Origin: Clostridioides difficile_A
GTDB taxonomy: Bacteria; Bacillota; Clostridia; Peptostreptococcales; Peptostreptococcaceae
NCBI GenBank assembly: GCA_945909635.1
Contig: OX246690.1
Location: forward strand, 3,286,001-3,350,000
DNA length: 64,000 bases
Direction: 5' to 3'
A program made the position numbers and the translations under genes. Below are positions 1 to 7,510 of the stretch, one piece after another (positions within the stretch are counted from its first letter, which is position 1; the number at the start of each line of letters is the position of its first letter). The notes beneath the pieces are model-generated. The model searched no databases, was not told the DNA's origin, and saw only the letters and a program-made list of their open reading frames with translations.

Positions 1-339
1 AATGATACTAATAATACAATAGGACCTTTATATTCAAATAAGAATTATCATGATATTGAAGAAAGCTCATTAGCTAATAAGGTTGCTTCTTTTATACCTC
101 TATCTAATACTAATGTATCTAAAATTATGTGCATGATTAATGATAGAAATTCAAATAATGTCTCAGCAGAAATACTATCAGACTATATGAATATAACCCT
201 TAGAAGTGCAAATAGAATATTGAATATCTTATATAAAGCTGGAATTGCTACTATTGTAAATACAAAACTTGATAACCAAAGAGGAAGACCAAAAAAAATA
301 TATAAAATTGACTTCTTGTCTTTTTTAAATAATATGTAG
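1..339 (+). CDS. C-terminal part of a winged-helix transcriptional regulator (5' end outside window)
   Basis: The reading frame is open from the first base of the window to the stop at 337-339, so this is the last 112 residues of a longer protein. The final 70 residues look like a winged helix-turn-helix. A recognition-helix-like stretch (residues LRSANRILNILYKAG) is followed by a basic wing ending in RGRPKKIYKI, a pattern common at the C terminus of response regulators and one-component regulators. The upstream residues are Asn/Ser-rich and look like a linker. The sensory part is not visible, so the family and ligand cannot be named. The gene converges on the MerR-type gene at 432 and shares a bidirectional terminator with it. 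Confidence 0.6.
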   Translation, partial: NDTNNTIGPLYSNKNYHDIEESSLANKVASFIPLSNTNVSKIMCMINDRNSNNVSAEILSDYMNITLRSANRILNILYKAGIATIVNTKLDNQRGRPKKIYKIDFLSFLNNM

Positions 340-360
340 ATATTTAATTTAGTTAATAAA

Positions 361-398
361 AAATAGCCACTACAAACTATAATTTGTAGTGGCTATTT
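361..398. terminator. Bidirectional intrinsic terminator
   Basis: A perfect 16-bp stem (361-376 paired with 383-398) with a 6-nt loop is flanked by A-runs and T-runs on both sides. It lies between two convergent genes and can serve both. Confidence 0.9.
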
Positions 399-431
399 TT
401 TATATCATTACTTGTTACTAATTTTTTAAAT

Positions 432-1265
432 TCAATTATTTTTTTTAAACAGTTTATACCATCCTATTATCAGTAGAACAATAAATACAAGTGCATCTAT
501 AAAGAGAATTACTGTAACATGTTCGACAATATTGTATATAAAAAGTATAGAGAATACTTCTACAGACAAAGCTACAAAACACACAAAATTCGTTAAATAA
601 TCTGCAATAATATCAATATGAAAAGTATGTATTTGTAACCATCTCCATATAAATGGACGTAAAAGAAATCTAAACACAACACAAATAACAGGATATGCAT
701 AAATAAATTTTTTATCTACATAATTAGCCACTCCATTATTCCATTGCACAGGAATCTGGGATGGCAACTTTGGAAATACTATTATTGCAATCAGCAAACA
801 TGCAAGAGTAATAACTCCCCATGTAAATTTTCCTCCCCACATATATAAGAAGCTTACAGAATCTAGTTTGAAAATAGGTCTGTTTTTATTCCAGTATTCT
901 GGCACCTTATTTATGTATTCTTCTACTTTTAAATTTAAATAAGTTAATTCCTCAGACTTTAACATTTTCTCACACATACTTTTAGCATTTTCTAAATCGG
1001 ATATTTGAGTTTTAAGAACTTGCTCTTGTTTTTCAAGAACTTCATATAAAGAGATTTTCTGTAATATAATATTACGGATATCCTCAATAGAGATTCCCAA
1101 TGTACGTAAATATGCAATTTTTTTGATGTCCTCCACATTTTCCTCTGAATATTCCCTATATCCATTATTTTCATTACGAATTGGTTTAATTAAAAACTCT
1201 TTCTCATAAAAACGAATATTAGAACGAGCCAATCCTGTTTTTTCTTCAACTTCTTTAATTGTCAT
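432..1265 (-). CDS. MerR-family regulator with C-terminal membrane domain
   Basis: Residues 1-70 form a MerR-type winged helix (TIKEVEEKTGLARSNIRFYEKE, then GYREYSEENVEDIKKI). A helical, probably coiled-coil dimerisation stretch to about residue 115 follows. The C-terminal half holds about four hydrophobic segments, with a PSQIPVQWNNGVANYV motif like those in DUF1648/SdpI-type membrane proteins. The DNA-binding domain would therefore be tethered to the membrane. I chose the ATG at 1265 because the strong AAGGAGA lies 9 nt before it; an upstream ATG in the same frame contains that Shine-Dalgarno sequence and is unlikely to be used. Cysteine or metal-binding residues typical of metal-sensing MerR proteins are not evident, so the signal is unknown. 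About 300 nt upstream has no gene. Confidence 0.8.
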   Translation of the reverse strand: MTIKEVEEKTGLARSNIRFYEKEFLIKPIRNENNGYREYSEENVEDIKKIAYLRTLGISIEDIRNIILQKISLYEVLEKQEQVLKTQISDLENAKSMCEKMLKSEELTYLNLKVEEYINKVPEYWNKNRPIFKLDSVSFLYMWGGKFTWGVITLACLLIAIIVFPKLPSQIPVQWNNGVANYVDKKFIYAYPVICVVFRFLLRPFIWRWLQIHTFHIDIIADYLTNFVCFVALSVEVFSILFIYNIVEHVTVILFIDALVFIVLLIIGWYKLFKKNN

Positions 1266-1286
1266 TTTTAAACATCTCCTTCCCAT

Positions 1287-1496
1287 TCTGCTAAACTATA
1301 ACTATGCTCTAGTTTTATATCCATTCATTTTTTATGTAGAAGTATTTATGATATCTTAAAAGCAAGTTCCTTATCTACTATAAATTTTCATACAATACTC
1401 TATTTTTCTATATTTAAAACTATATTATTTTCTATAAAGTACTCTATAAACAAGGTTTATAGTCAAGTATTTTTATTATTTTTTTTATTTCATAAA
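1287..1496. other. AT-rich intergenic stretch
   Basis: The gap between the membrane MerR gene and the flavodoxin gene must hold the MerR promoter. Apart from the flavodoxin terminator at its end I see no gene, RNA motif or repeat in it. Confidence 0.5.
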
Positions 1497-1528
1497 AAAA
1501 AGCATAACAAATCATTTGCCATGCTTTT
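1497..1528 (-). terminator. Intrinsic terminator of the flavodoxin operon
   Basis: An 8-bp stem (AAAAGCAT with ATGCTTTT) has further A/T pairs continuing outward. On the minus strand the hairpin ends in a U-tract. It lies just downstream of the flavodoxin-like gene. Confidence 0.75.
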
Positions 1529-1567
1529 TTATTAGACTATAGATTCTATAAACTTAGAGTGTAACTA

Positions 1568-2101
1568 TTACATAATAGTATTAACCTTACTCATCACATC
1601 TTTTGCAAATATGATAGCTTCACTTATCTCTTGCTCATCTGGATGACTTTGAGACTCTTCATGATTATTTAACTGTTCACGAATATGCTCATTCTCAGGA
1701 TGAAGCTTTAACAGCTCTTCATATTTTACTTTTAACTCTTTTGCTATCTTCCCTTGGCATATAAATGAACCTAAGTTTTCATTATCTTTTGAAACGATTG
1801 ATTCAACCTTTTCTATAATACTAGCACCATAACTTCCCTTTGTACTAGCTCCCATTGTTCCAAATAGAGCTATCTTTTTGTTATGAATATTTTCAAGTAC
1901 CTGTTTTGAATTTTTATCACAAATTCCTTTATCCACCCAATACCCTAGGAATACTATATCATAATTTTCATAGTTAATACTCTCATCAACTAATTCACTT
2001 ATGTTTTTAATGTCTTTTTCTCCTTGTATTGCATCATATATAGAATAAGCAATTTTTTTAGTATTTCCAGTTAAACTTGAATATAAAATTAAACTTTTCA
2101 T
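1568..2101 (-). CDS. Flavodoxin-like protein
   Basis: The protein has 177 residues. It opens with a flavodoxin phosphate-binding loop (LILYSSLTGNTKKIA), which binds the FMN phosphate. It keeps the alternating beta-alpha pattern (IVFLGYWVDKG; ALFGTMGAS) typical of short-chain flavodoxin-family proteins, and is expected to be a cytosolic FMN electron carrier. A good Shine-Dalgarno sequence (GAGGAGG) precedes the ATG. It is the last of three same-strand genes after a MarR regulator and an Fe-S old-yellow-enzyme homologue that lacks its own NAD(P)H/FAD domain, so it could supply electrons to that enzyme. The C-terminal tail is acidic and His-rich (residues around HPENEHIREQLNNHEESQSHPDEQE), which is unusual for a flavodoxin. 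Confidence 0.82.
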   Translation of the reverse strand: MKSLILYSSLTGNTKKIAYSIYDAIQGEKDIKNISELVDESINYENYDIVFLGYWVDKGICDKNSKQVLENIHNKKIALFGTMGASTKGSYGASIIEKVESIVSKDNENLGSFICQGKIAKELKVKYEELLKLHPENEHIREQLNNHEESQSHPDEQEISEAIIFAKDVMSKVNTIM

Positions 2102-2191
2102 GATATATCCTCCTCTTTATCTATACACTTATCTCATCTTAGCGAAAACATATTAATTATGAATATGTTTTTTAATTTCTATAAACATAGT

Positions 2192-3286
2192 CTAATCTAA
2201 TATACATCCAAACTGGGAACGTGTTTGTAATGCATCTGCACATTTTTTATTACAATAACAGCATTTTTTAATATCCTCTACTCTTCCATCTTTTACTTTT
2301 TGTAACCACTTACTATCTGCCAATAATTGTCTTGACATAGAAACCATATCTACCCTATCATTTGAGATAATATTTTCTATAAAATCTGGACTAGATAATT
2401 TTCCAACTCCACACACTGGAAGATTTGTATGTTTTTTTACTTCATCAGCCAAATATAAAAAACATCCTTCATCTTTAAAATAAGGATGATTCTTAGTTGG
2501 TATAGTATCTTCTAATTTTGAATGATTTGCAAGTGTTACATGAAAACTATTTACGCCTGATGATTCAAATTTCTTCACAAAATACTCAACCTCTGAAAGT
2601 AGCACTCCTGCATTACCATAATGAGGGCTTTCTTGTCTTATTGCAAGTTTGTAGTCTATTGGAATATCCTTAATCTCATTTCGTATACTCCTGATTATCT
2701 CACTTGCAAGTCTACTTCTATTATCACATGTCCCACCATATTCATCGTTTCTATTATTAAATATACTTGAAGAAAAACTTCCTATCAATCTATCTCCATG
2801 AATCTGAATCATATCAAAACCAGCTTTTTTTGCATTCAATGCTGCTACTTTAAACAAATCTATAATATTCTTAATTTCTTCTTTTGACATATTTGTTATG
2901 TAATCTTTTACTCCATCACTCATTATTCTTTTAATATCATCATGTGAAGTAATTCCTGTCTTCATAGTATCTTTAATTAAATTAATATCATAATCTGAAC
3001 AAAACAACTGTGCAGATACCTTTGCACCAGAATTGTGTATTTCATCCACAATTTTCTTATACTTCATTACTCCTTCTTCATCTGATAAACTCAAAGCCAT
3101 CTTATGAAAGCTAGGTCTAACAGATACATCTCCCAAAGTAATCAGAGCTACACCTGATTTGGCAATATCACAAAGTTTTTTAATTTTTTCTTCAAATTTA
3201 AGACTCATACTTGTAGGTGCAAATGATACTCTATTTTTTAATTCCAAATTTCCAATTTTAATTGGCTTTAAAAGATTGCAATACAT
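2192..3286 (-). CDS. Old-yellow-enzyme family oxidoreductase with C-terminal 4Fe-4S motif
   Basis: The 364-residue protein is an FMN-binding TIM barrel of the NADH:flavin oxidoreductase family. It has PIKIGNLELKNR at the start, an IQIHGDRLIGSF core and a FNNRNDEYGG motif. Residues C342-x2-C345-x3-C349-x11-C361 match the cluster ligands of 2,4-dienoyl-CoA and 2-enoate reductases. The protein stops three residues after the last cysteine, so the FAD/NADH domain that normally follows (about 300 residues) is absent. Electrons would have to come from a partner, perhaps the flavodoxin encoded just downstream. One nucleotide separates it from the upstream MarR gene, so the two are co-transcribed. The substrate, likely an unsaturated carbonyl or acyl compound, cannot be read from sequence. 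Confidence 0.85.
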   Translation of the reverse strand: MYCNLLKPIKIGNLELKNRVSFAPTSMSLKFEEKIKKLCDIAKSGVALITLGDVSVRPSFHKMALSLSDEEGVMKYKKIVDEIHNSGAKVSAQLFCSDYDINLIKDTMKTGITSHDDIKRIMSDGVKDYITNMSKEEIKNIIDLFKVAALNAKKAGFDMIQIHGDRLIGSFSSSIFNNRNDEYGGTCDNRSRLASEIIRSIRNEIKDIPIDYKLAIRQESPHYGNAGVLLSEVEYFVKKFESSGVNSFHVTLANHSKLEDTIPTKNHPYFKDEGCFLYLADEVKKHTNLPVCGVGKLSSPDFIENIISNDRVDMVSMSRQLLADSKWLQKVKDGRVEDIKKCCYCNKKCADALQTRSQFGCILD

Positions 3287-3287
3287 C

Positions 3288-3734
3288 CTATTCTTCCTCC
3301 ACTGTTGTCTTTATATCCTTTACTATATGTAATTTCTTAACTAATTCTCTATACTCTTCATCCGAAAATTCTTTTTTTATATTATTATCCCATTTTGAAA
3401 ATATATTTTTTATATCTCCTAAGACTTCCTCACCCTTATCTGTTACTCTCAGCTGAAAAGCTCTGCTATCATTGGGATTTTGGATTTTTTCTATGTATCC
3501 ATCTTGCTCTAATCTAGATATAGTTCTTGTTGTATGCGCTTTGTCAACTTCAAATTCTGTTGAAATATCATTCAAAGAGCAGTTTCTATTCTTATTGATA
3601 TAAATTAAATAGAAATACAAACCATTCGTAAGTTTGTATGGCTTTAAACATTTCTCACAATAAAGTTTAAAGTTTTTTTGTAAATTACATATAACATACG
3701 ATAAACTTTCATACTGTAAATTCCTAAAATCCAT
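3288..3734 (-). CDS. MarR-family transcriptional regulator
   Basis: The 148-residue winged-helix protein has the MarR layout: an N-terminal helix, the HTH (CSLNDISTEFEVDKAHTTRTISRLEQDGYIEK), a wing with NPNDSRAFQLRVTDKG and C-terminal dimerisation helices. It is the first gene of an operon with the Fe-S flavoenzyme and the flavodoxin, and probably represses it in response to a small aromatic or electrophilic ligand. The ligand is inference. An inverted repeat TTGACTA / TAGTCAA just upstream (3766-3809) is a candidate autoregulatory site. Confidence 0.88.
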   Translation of the reverse strand: MDFRNLQYESLSYVICNLQKNFKLYCEKCLKPYKLTNGLYFYLIYINKNRNCSLNDISTEFEVDKAHTTRTISRLEQDGYIEKIQNPNDSRAFQLRVTDKGEEVLGDIKNIFSKWDNNIKKEFSDEEYRELVKKLHIVKDIKTTVEEE

Positions 3735-3765
3735 CTTAAATTTCCCCTCTATAATTTCAATTTAT

Positions 3766-3809
3766 TTGACTATATCAACTATATTATATTAAACAATTAA
3801 TCTAGTCAA
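3766..3809. promoter_or_regulatory. Inverted repeat upstream of the MarR operon
   Basis: TTGACTA at 3766-3772 is the exact reverse complement of TAGTCAA at 3803-3809, in an AT-rich region 30-75 nt ahead of the MarR start. The position fits an operator or promoter-overlapping regulator site. The 30-nt spacing is longer than a usual MarR half-site spacing. Confidence 0.35.
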
Positions 3810-4038
3810 GAATATTTTACTTTATTAACATAACTTTTATTAATTTTTTATAAAACTCTTTTGCTAAATAATTATGATTAAGTTGAAACTGGAATTTTTA
3901 ATACTTAGCACACATAAATATATTTTATATAAAAGTTTATATTTTCAAACAAATAATTTTTCGAAAATTGTCTAAATTCTGTAAAAATATGGTACTATAT
4001 ACATAGGCAATATAAATCTATAAAAAGGAGTGTTACAT

Positions 4039-5229
4039 ATGATATCTAATAAAATGCAAACTTTAGTTGCAAATAGCTCTGTTATAAGAGCTATGTTTGA
4101 AGAAGGAAAAAAACTTTCTGATATTTATGGAGAAGAAAATGTTTTTGATTTTAGTATAGGAAATCCAAGTGTTGAACCTCCAGAAACTATTAAAGCAGTT
4201 ATAAATGATATTTTAAATGAAGAATCTCCAAATCTAGTTCATGGATACATGAATAATTCAGGATATGAAGATGTAAGAGATGCTATTGCTGAACATATAA
4301 ATAAAAAAGACGGGTTAAACCTTACAAGAGAAAATTTAATTATGACTTGTGGTGCTGCTGGTGGTCTAAATATTATTTTAAAAACTCTTTTGAATCCTGA
4401 TGATGAAGTTATTGCTTTTGCTCCATATTTTGGTGAGTATAAAAACTATACAGAGAACTATGATGGAAAATTAATAGAAGTACCTACAAATATAGAAACT
4501 TTTGAACCAGATTTAGATGCGTTGAAAAATGCCATTACTTCAAAAACAAGAGCTTTAATAATAAACACTCCAAATAATCCTACTGGTGTTATCTATTCTG
4601 AAGAATTATTAAAAGACCTTGGAGAACTATTAGACTCAAAGCAAAAAGAATTAAATACAAACATATATCTAATCTCTGATGAACCATATAGAGAAATAAT
4701 TTATGATGGTGCTAAAGTACCTTGTGTACTAAAATACTATAGAAATTCATTTATAGGATACTCTTATAGTAAATCATTATCTCTACCTGGTGAACGTATT
4801 GGATATATTGTTGCTAATGGACAAATGGATGATTTTGATGATGTTATGTCTTCATTAAATGTTGCAAATAGAATACTTGGATTTGTAAATGCTCCTTCTC
4901 TTTTCCAAAGAGTTATTGCAAGAAGTTTAGATGCTGAAGTTGATGTAAATATTTATAAAAAGAATTTTGACCTTTTATATAATAGCTTAATAGATATGGG
5001 ATTTTCTTGTGTTAAACCTAGTGGTACATTCTATTTATTCCCAAAAGCTCCAATTGAAGATGATAAAAAATTCTGCAATGATGCAAAACAGTTTAATTTA
5101 TTATTAGTACCAGGTTCTTCTTTTGGTTGTCCAGGCCACTTTAGAGTATCATATTGTGTGTCTTATGACAAAGTTAAAAGCTCTTTGCCAGCATTTGAAA
5201 AATTAGCTAAACTTTATAATTTAAAATAA
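4039..5229 (+). CDS. Class I/II pyridoxal-phosphate aminotransferase (aspartate aminotransferase type)
   Basis: The 396-residue fold-type I PLP enzyme has the FSIGNPSVEPPETI N terminus, the TNPNNPTG-like motif (INTPNNPTGV), the ISDEPYREI aspartate motif and the Schiff-base lysine in GYSYSKSLSLPGERIGY. The C-terminal substrate-binding arginine is in CPGHFRVSYCVSY. It probably transfers the amino group between aspartate or a related amino acid and 2-oxoglutarate in the cytosol; specificity is not determinable. The ATG at 4039 is preferred over the upstream GTG because AAAAGGAG lies 8 nt before it. The gene is monocistronic with its own strong terminator. Confidence 0.88.
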   Translation: MISNKMQTLVANSSVIRAMFEEGKKLSDIYGEENVFDFSIGNPSVEPPETIKAVINDILNEESPNLVHGYMNNSGYEDVRDAIAEHINKKDGLNLTRENLIMTCGAAGGLNIILKTLLNPDDEVIAFAPYFGEYKNYTENYDGKLIEVPTNIETFEPDLDALKNAITSKTRALIINTPNNPTGVIYSEELLKDLGELLDSKQKELNTNIYLISDEPYREIIYDGAKVPCVLKYYRNSFIGYSYSKSLSLPGERIGYIVANGQMDDFDDVMSSLNVANRILGFVNAPSLFQRVIARSLDAEVDVNIYKKNFDLLYNSLIDMGFSCVKPSGTFYLFPKAPIEDDKKFCNDAKQFNLLLVPGSSFGCPGHFRVSYCVSYDKVKSSLPAFEKLAKLYNLK

Positions 5230-5253
5230 TTAAATAAGGTAATTCAAATAATT

Positions 5254-5297
5254 AACTACCTTAGTTTAGAATCTAAGTATTCTATACTAAGGTAGTT
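5254..5297 (+). terminator. Intrinsic terminator after the aminotransferase gene
   Basis: A 12-bp perfect stem (5254-5265 with 5286-5297) is followed by a T-rich stretch directly downstream of the stop codon. Confidence 0.85.
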
Positions 5298-5395
5298 TAT
5301 AATTTTATGTACTATATTTTATATACCATATTATACCAATATACTTGAATATTGTAATCTATAGTACTAATATAAATTACAAGGAGGTGTTTGAC

Positions 5396-6358
5396 TTGAA
5401 AAAAGGTTATGTTTATATCATACTGACTACCCTATTTTTTAGTTCAATGGAAATTAGTCTAAAAACTGTTACTAATGACTTTAATCCCTTACAAATAACT
5501 TTATCAAGATTTTTTGTTGGTGGTTTAGTCTTACTACCTTTTGCCATAAAAAGATTAAAATCTCTTAATCTTTCTATTACAAAATCAGACCTAAAATACT
5601 TTGCATTTCTAGGTTTTATGTGTGTAGTTGTGAGTATGTCATTGTACCAGCTGGCTGTTCTAAACACAAAAGCATCTGTAGTTGCTGTTTTGTTTAGTTG
5701 TAATCCAGTATTTGTAATGCTTTTAGCTTACTTAATTTTAAAGGAAAAAATATATAGGCACAATGTAATTTCACTTATATTAGAAGTGCTTGGAATTATA
5801 GTTATCATAAATCCATTGCATACAAAATTAACTCTTAGTGGAATATTCCTGACATTATCTTCTGCTATCATTTTTTCAATGTATACTGTATTTGGTAAAA
5901 GGAAAACGTTAAAATTTGGTGGGATAGTTGTAACTTGCTTTAGTTTTATATTTGGAAGTTTAGAAATGTTAATATTAGTTTTGCTTACTAAAATTAATTT
6001 TATAACAGATATTTTAAATAAAAATAAACTCCATGTATTTGCAAATATCCCTATTTTTAGTGGCTATACTTTACACAATATGCCTATTATGATTTATGTA
6101 TTTGTATTCGTCACAGGTGTTGGTTATGCACTTTACTTTATGGCAATGGAGGCTACATCTACTAGTCTTACGTCTTTAGTATTCTTCTTTAAGCCAGTAA
6201 TCTCTCCAATACTAGCATTATTAATACTTAAAGAAATTATCCCCATTAACATGATTATAGGAATTTTGTTGATAGTAATTGGTTCAATAATTTCTATTAT
6301 ACCTACGATAATTACTCAAGCACATAATAAGCACATTGAAGCCTTGTATAAGGAGTAG
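5396..6358 (+). CDS. EamA/DMT-family transporter
   Basis: This is an integral membrane protein of about ten hydrophobic segments arranged as two EamA repeats. The first begins at GYVYIILTTLFFSSMEISLK and the second near SGIFLTLSSAIIFSMYTVFGKR. Such drug/metabolite transporters usually export amino acids or other metabolites; the substrate is unknown. I chose the TTG at 5396 because AAGGAGGTG lies 7 nt before it, giving 320 residues. An upstream in-frame ATG has no Shine-Dalgarno sequence. The gene follows the aminotransferase but is separated from it by a terminator. Confidence 0.82.
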   Translation: MKKGYVYIILTTLFFSSMEISLKTVTNDFNPLQITLSRFFVGGLVLLPFAIKRLKSLNLSITKSDLKYFAFLGFMCVVVSMSLYQLAVLNTKASVVAVLFSCNPVFVMLLAYLILKEKIYRHNVISLILEVLGIIVIINPLHTKLTLSGIFLTLSSAIIFSMYTVFGKRKTLKFGGIVVTCFSFIFGSLEMLILVLLTKINFITDILNKNKLHVFANIPIFSGYTLHNMPIMIYVFVFVTGVGYALYFMAMEATSTSLTSLVFFFKPVISPILALLILKEIIPINMIIGILLIVIGSIISIIPTIITQAHNKHIEALYKE

Positions 6359-6419
6359 TAACTTATAATCTATCTAATCATACATAAGACAAATTTATTA
6401 GTCTTAAACGAAATATAAA

Positions 6420-6445
6420 AGAGATGCTATCATAATAGCATCTCT
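6420..6445. terminator. Bidirectional intrinsic terminator
   Basis: A perfect 11-bp stem (AGAGATGCTAT with ATAGCATCTCT) has a 4-nt loop and A/T runs on both sides. It separates the convergent EamA transporter and PPEP-1 genes. Confidence 0.88.
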
Positions 6446-6478
6446 TAATTTATATTTATTTTAAATTTTTTAAATTCT

Positions 6479-7141
6479 CTATTTAGCTAAGTTTTGTAAA
6501 AAACTATAAGTTTGTGGACAAGCTGCTTTTAATTTACTATTTGTATCTTGATTTAAATAATAATATGCAAATGCTTCTGCGAAGAATTCTTCTGGATATA
6601 CACCTAAGTAATTTACATTACCTAAAGAACGTCCTTCTTTAGCAAATATTTGTTTAAATTGTGCTGATTTAGAAATATCATTTAATGCTATATGGTCTAC
6701 TGCATGTGCTGTTTCATGTAATTCTAAGTTTATTGCATCATGACCTTTACCTTTGTTACTAAATCCTATTCTAAGAGCTACTGAACTTCCACCTAAACCA
6801 GGAACATCATCCCAAGTTTTTCCAGTGCCTTCCCAACCCTTAGGAACTACACCTTTTAAATAAGCGTATTCTTTTTCATCTGTTAACTTTCCACTTAATA
6901 ATTTTATTTTTAAATTATCTTGTTTTAAAGCACTTAAATATTTTCCATCTATATTTGCTAATCTACTTACCATAGCGTTAGCTTCATTTTTATTGTAATT
7001 TCCAGCTGGAAGAACCACTATTTGATTAAGTGTTTCTTTATTTTTTTGTACATTTACATTATCTGCATGTGCACTTACTGGAACTGAACTTATTAAGAAT
7101 ATTGACATTATAGCGATTAATAACTTTTTACTTGTTTTCAT
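6479..7141 (-). CDS. zmp1: Secreted Pro-Pro endopeptidase PPEP-1 (Zmp1)
   Basis: The 220-residue zinc metalloprotease has an N-terminal signal peptide (KKLLIAIMSIFLISSVPVSAHA) and the zinc motif HETAH (LELHETAHAVDH). A downstream Glu in YPEEFFAEAFAYYY completes the gluzincin-like site. Established knowledge: C. difficile PPEP-1 cleaves between two prolines in NPPVP-type motifs and releases the adhesins CD2830-family substrate CD2831 and CD3246 from the cell surface. The substrate adhesin is the next gene upstream and carries several such motifs. Expression is controlled by a c-di-GMP-I riboswitch followed by a terminator in the leader, so high c-di-GMP should stop transcription. The gene has its own promoter and is not in an operon with the adhesin. 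Confidence 0.96.
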   Translation of the reverse strand: MKTSKKLLIAIMSIFLISSVPVSAHADNVNVQKNKETLNQIVVLPAGNYNKNEANAMVSRLANIDGKYLSALKQDNLKIKLLSGKLTDEKEYAYLKGVVPKGWEGTGKTWDDVPGLGGSSVALRIGFSNKGKGHDAINLELHETAHAVDHIALNDISKSAQFKQIFAKEGRSLGNVNYLGVYPEEFFAEAFAYYYLNQDTNSKLKAACPQTYSFLQNLAK

Positions 7142-7191
7142 ATTATTCCCTCCTTTGAGTTAGGCCGGGAGTAATAAATTTCAAAATAAAA

Positions 7192-7211
7192 AAGATACCC
7201 AAGAGTATCTT
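7192..7211 (-). terminator. Riboswitch-controlled terminator of the zmp1 leader
   Basis: The hairpin AAGATAC / GTATCTT is followed by a U-tract on the minus strand. It lies between the c-di-GMP-I aptamer and the zmp1 start, the expected expression platform of an off-switch. Confidence 0.85.
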
Positions 7212-7242
7212 TGTATATACAAAAAGAAATTTTTACTCTTTT

Positions 7243-7316
7243 CGGCAACTGGCTGGCGTAGTTTACTAAACTTTAGCCCCTATAGCTTTGCGTGACTAGG
7301 TTTCCCTAGTTTTGCC
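7243..7316 (-). promoter_or_regulatory. c-di-GMP-I (GEMM-I) riboswitch aptamer
   Basis: On the minus strand the closing stem GGCAA/TTGCC encloses a tetraloop hairpin (CTAGGGAAACCTAG), the conserved TCACGCAAAG joining segment and a second hairpin ending in ACTACGCCAGCC. These are the hallmarks of the c-di-GMP-I class. A terminator follows at 7192-7211. Established work in C. difficile describes this switch as turning zmp1 off when c-di-GMP is high. Confidence 0.95.
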
Positions 7317-7336
7317 TCATTTAATTTTATATTTAT

Positions 7337-7365
7337 ATTATAGCTTATATATTTCTAATTGTCTA
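7337..7365 (-). promoter_or_regulatory. Sigma-A-type promoter of zmp1
   Basis: On the minus strand TAGACA (7360-7365) and TATAAT (7337-7342) are separated by exactly 17 nt. The predicted start site lies about 10-15 nt before the aptamer, which is where a riboswitch leader should begin. Confidence 0.75.
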
Positions 7366-7424
7366 TAGTTTTTTGGATTTTTTTTCTAAAACATTATTAT
7401 TTTTTTACATAATTTTTCAAAAAA

Positions 7425-7476
7425 AAATATCTTCTAACAATATTTTCACTCTTAAATATTGTTTTAGAAGATATTT
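7425..7476 (-). terminator. Intrinsic terminator of the adhesin gene
   Basis: A long, nearly perfect stem (about 18 bp, 7428-7445 with 7454-7474, one bulge) is followed by a U-run on the minus strand. It stands between the adhesin stop and the zmp1 promoter, so the two genes are separate transcription units. Confidence 0.85.
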
Positions 7477-7510
7477 TTTAATATTACTTATATTTTAATA
7501 ATGTTAGGGT

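Noticed and set aside
2192..3286. Old-yellow-enzyme gene as a frameshifted 2-enoate reductase
   Set aside because: The stop is followed directly by non-coding sequence and the next gene, with no remnant of an FAD domain, so a short natural form is more likely.
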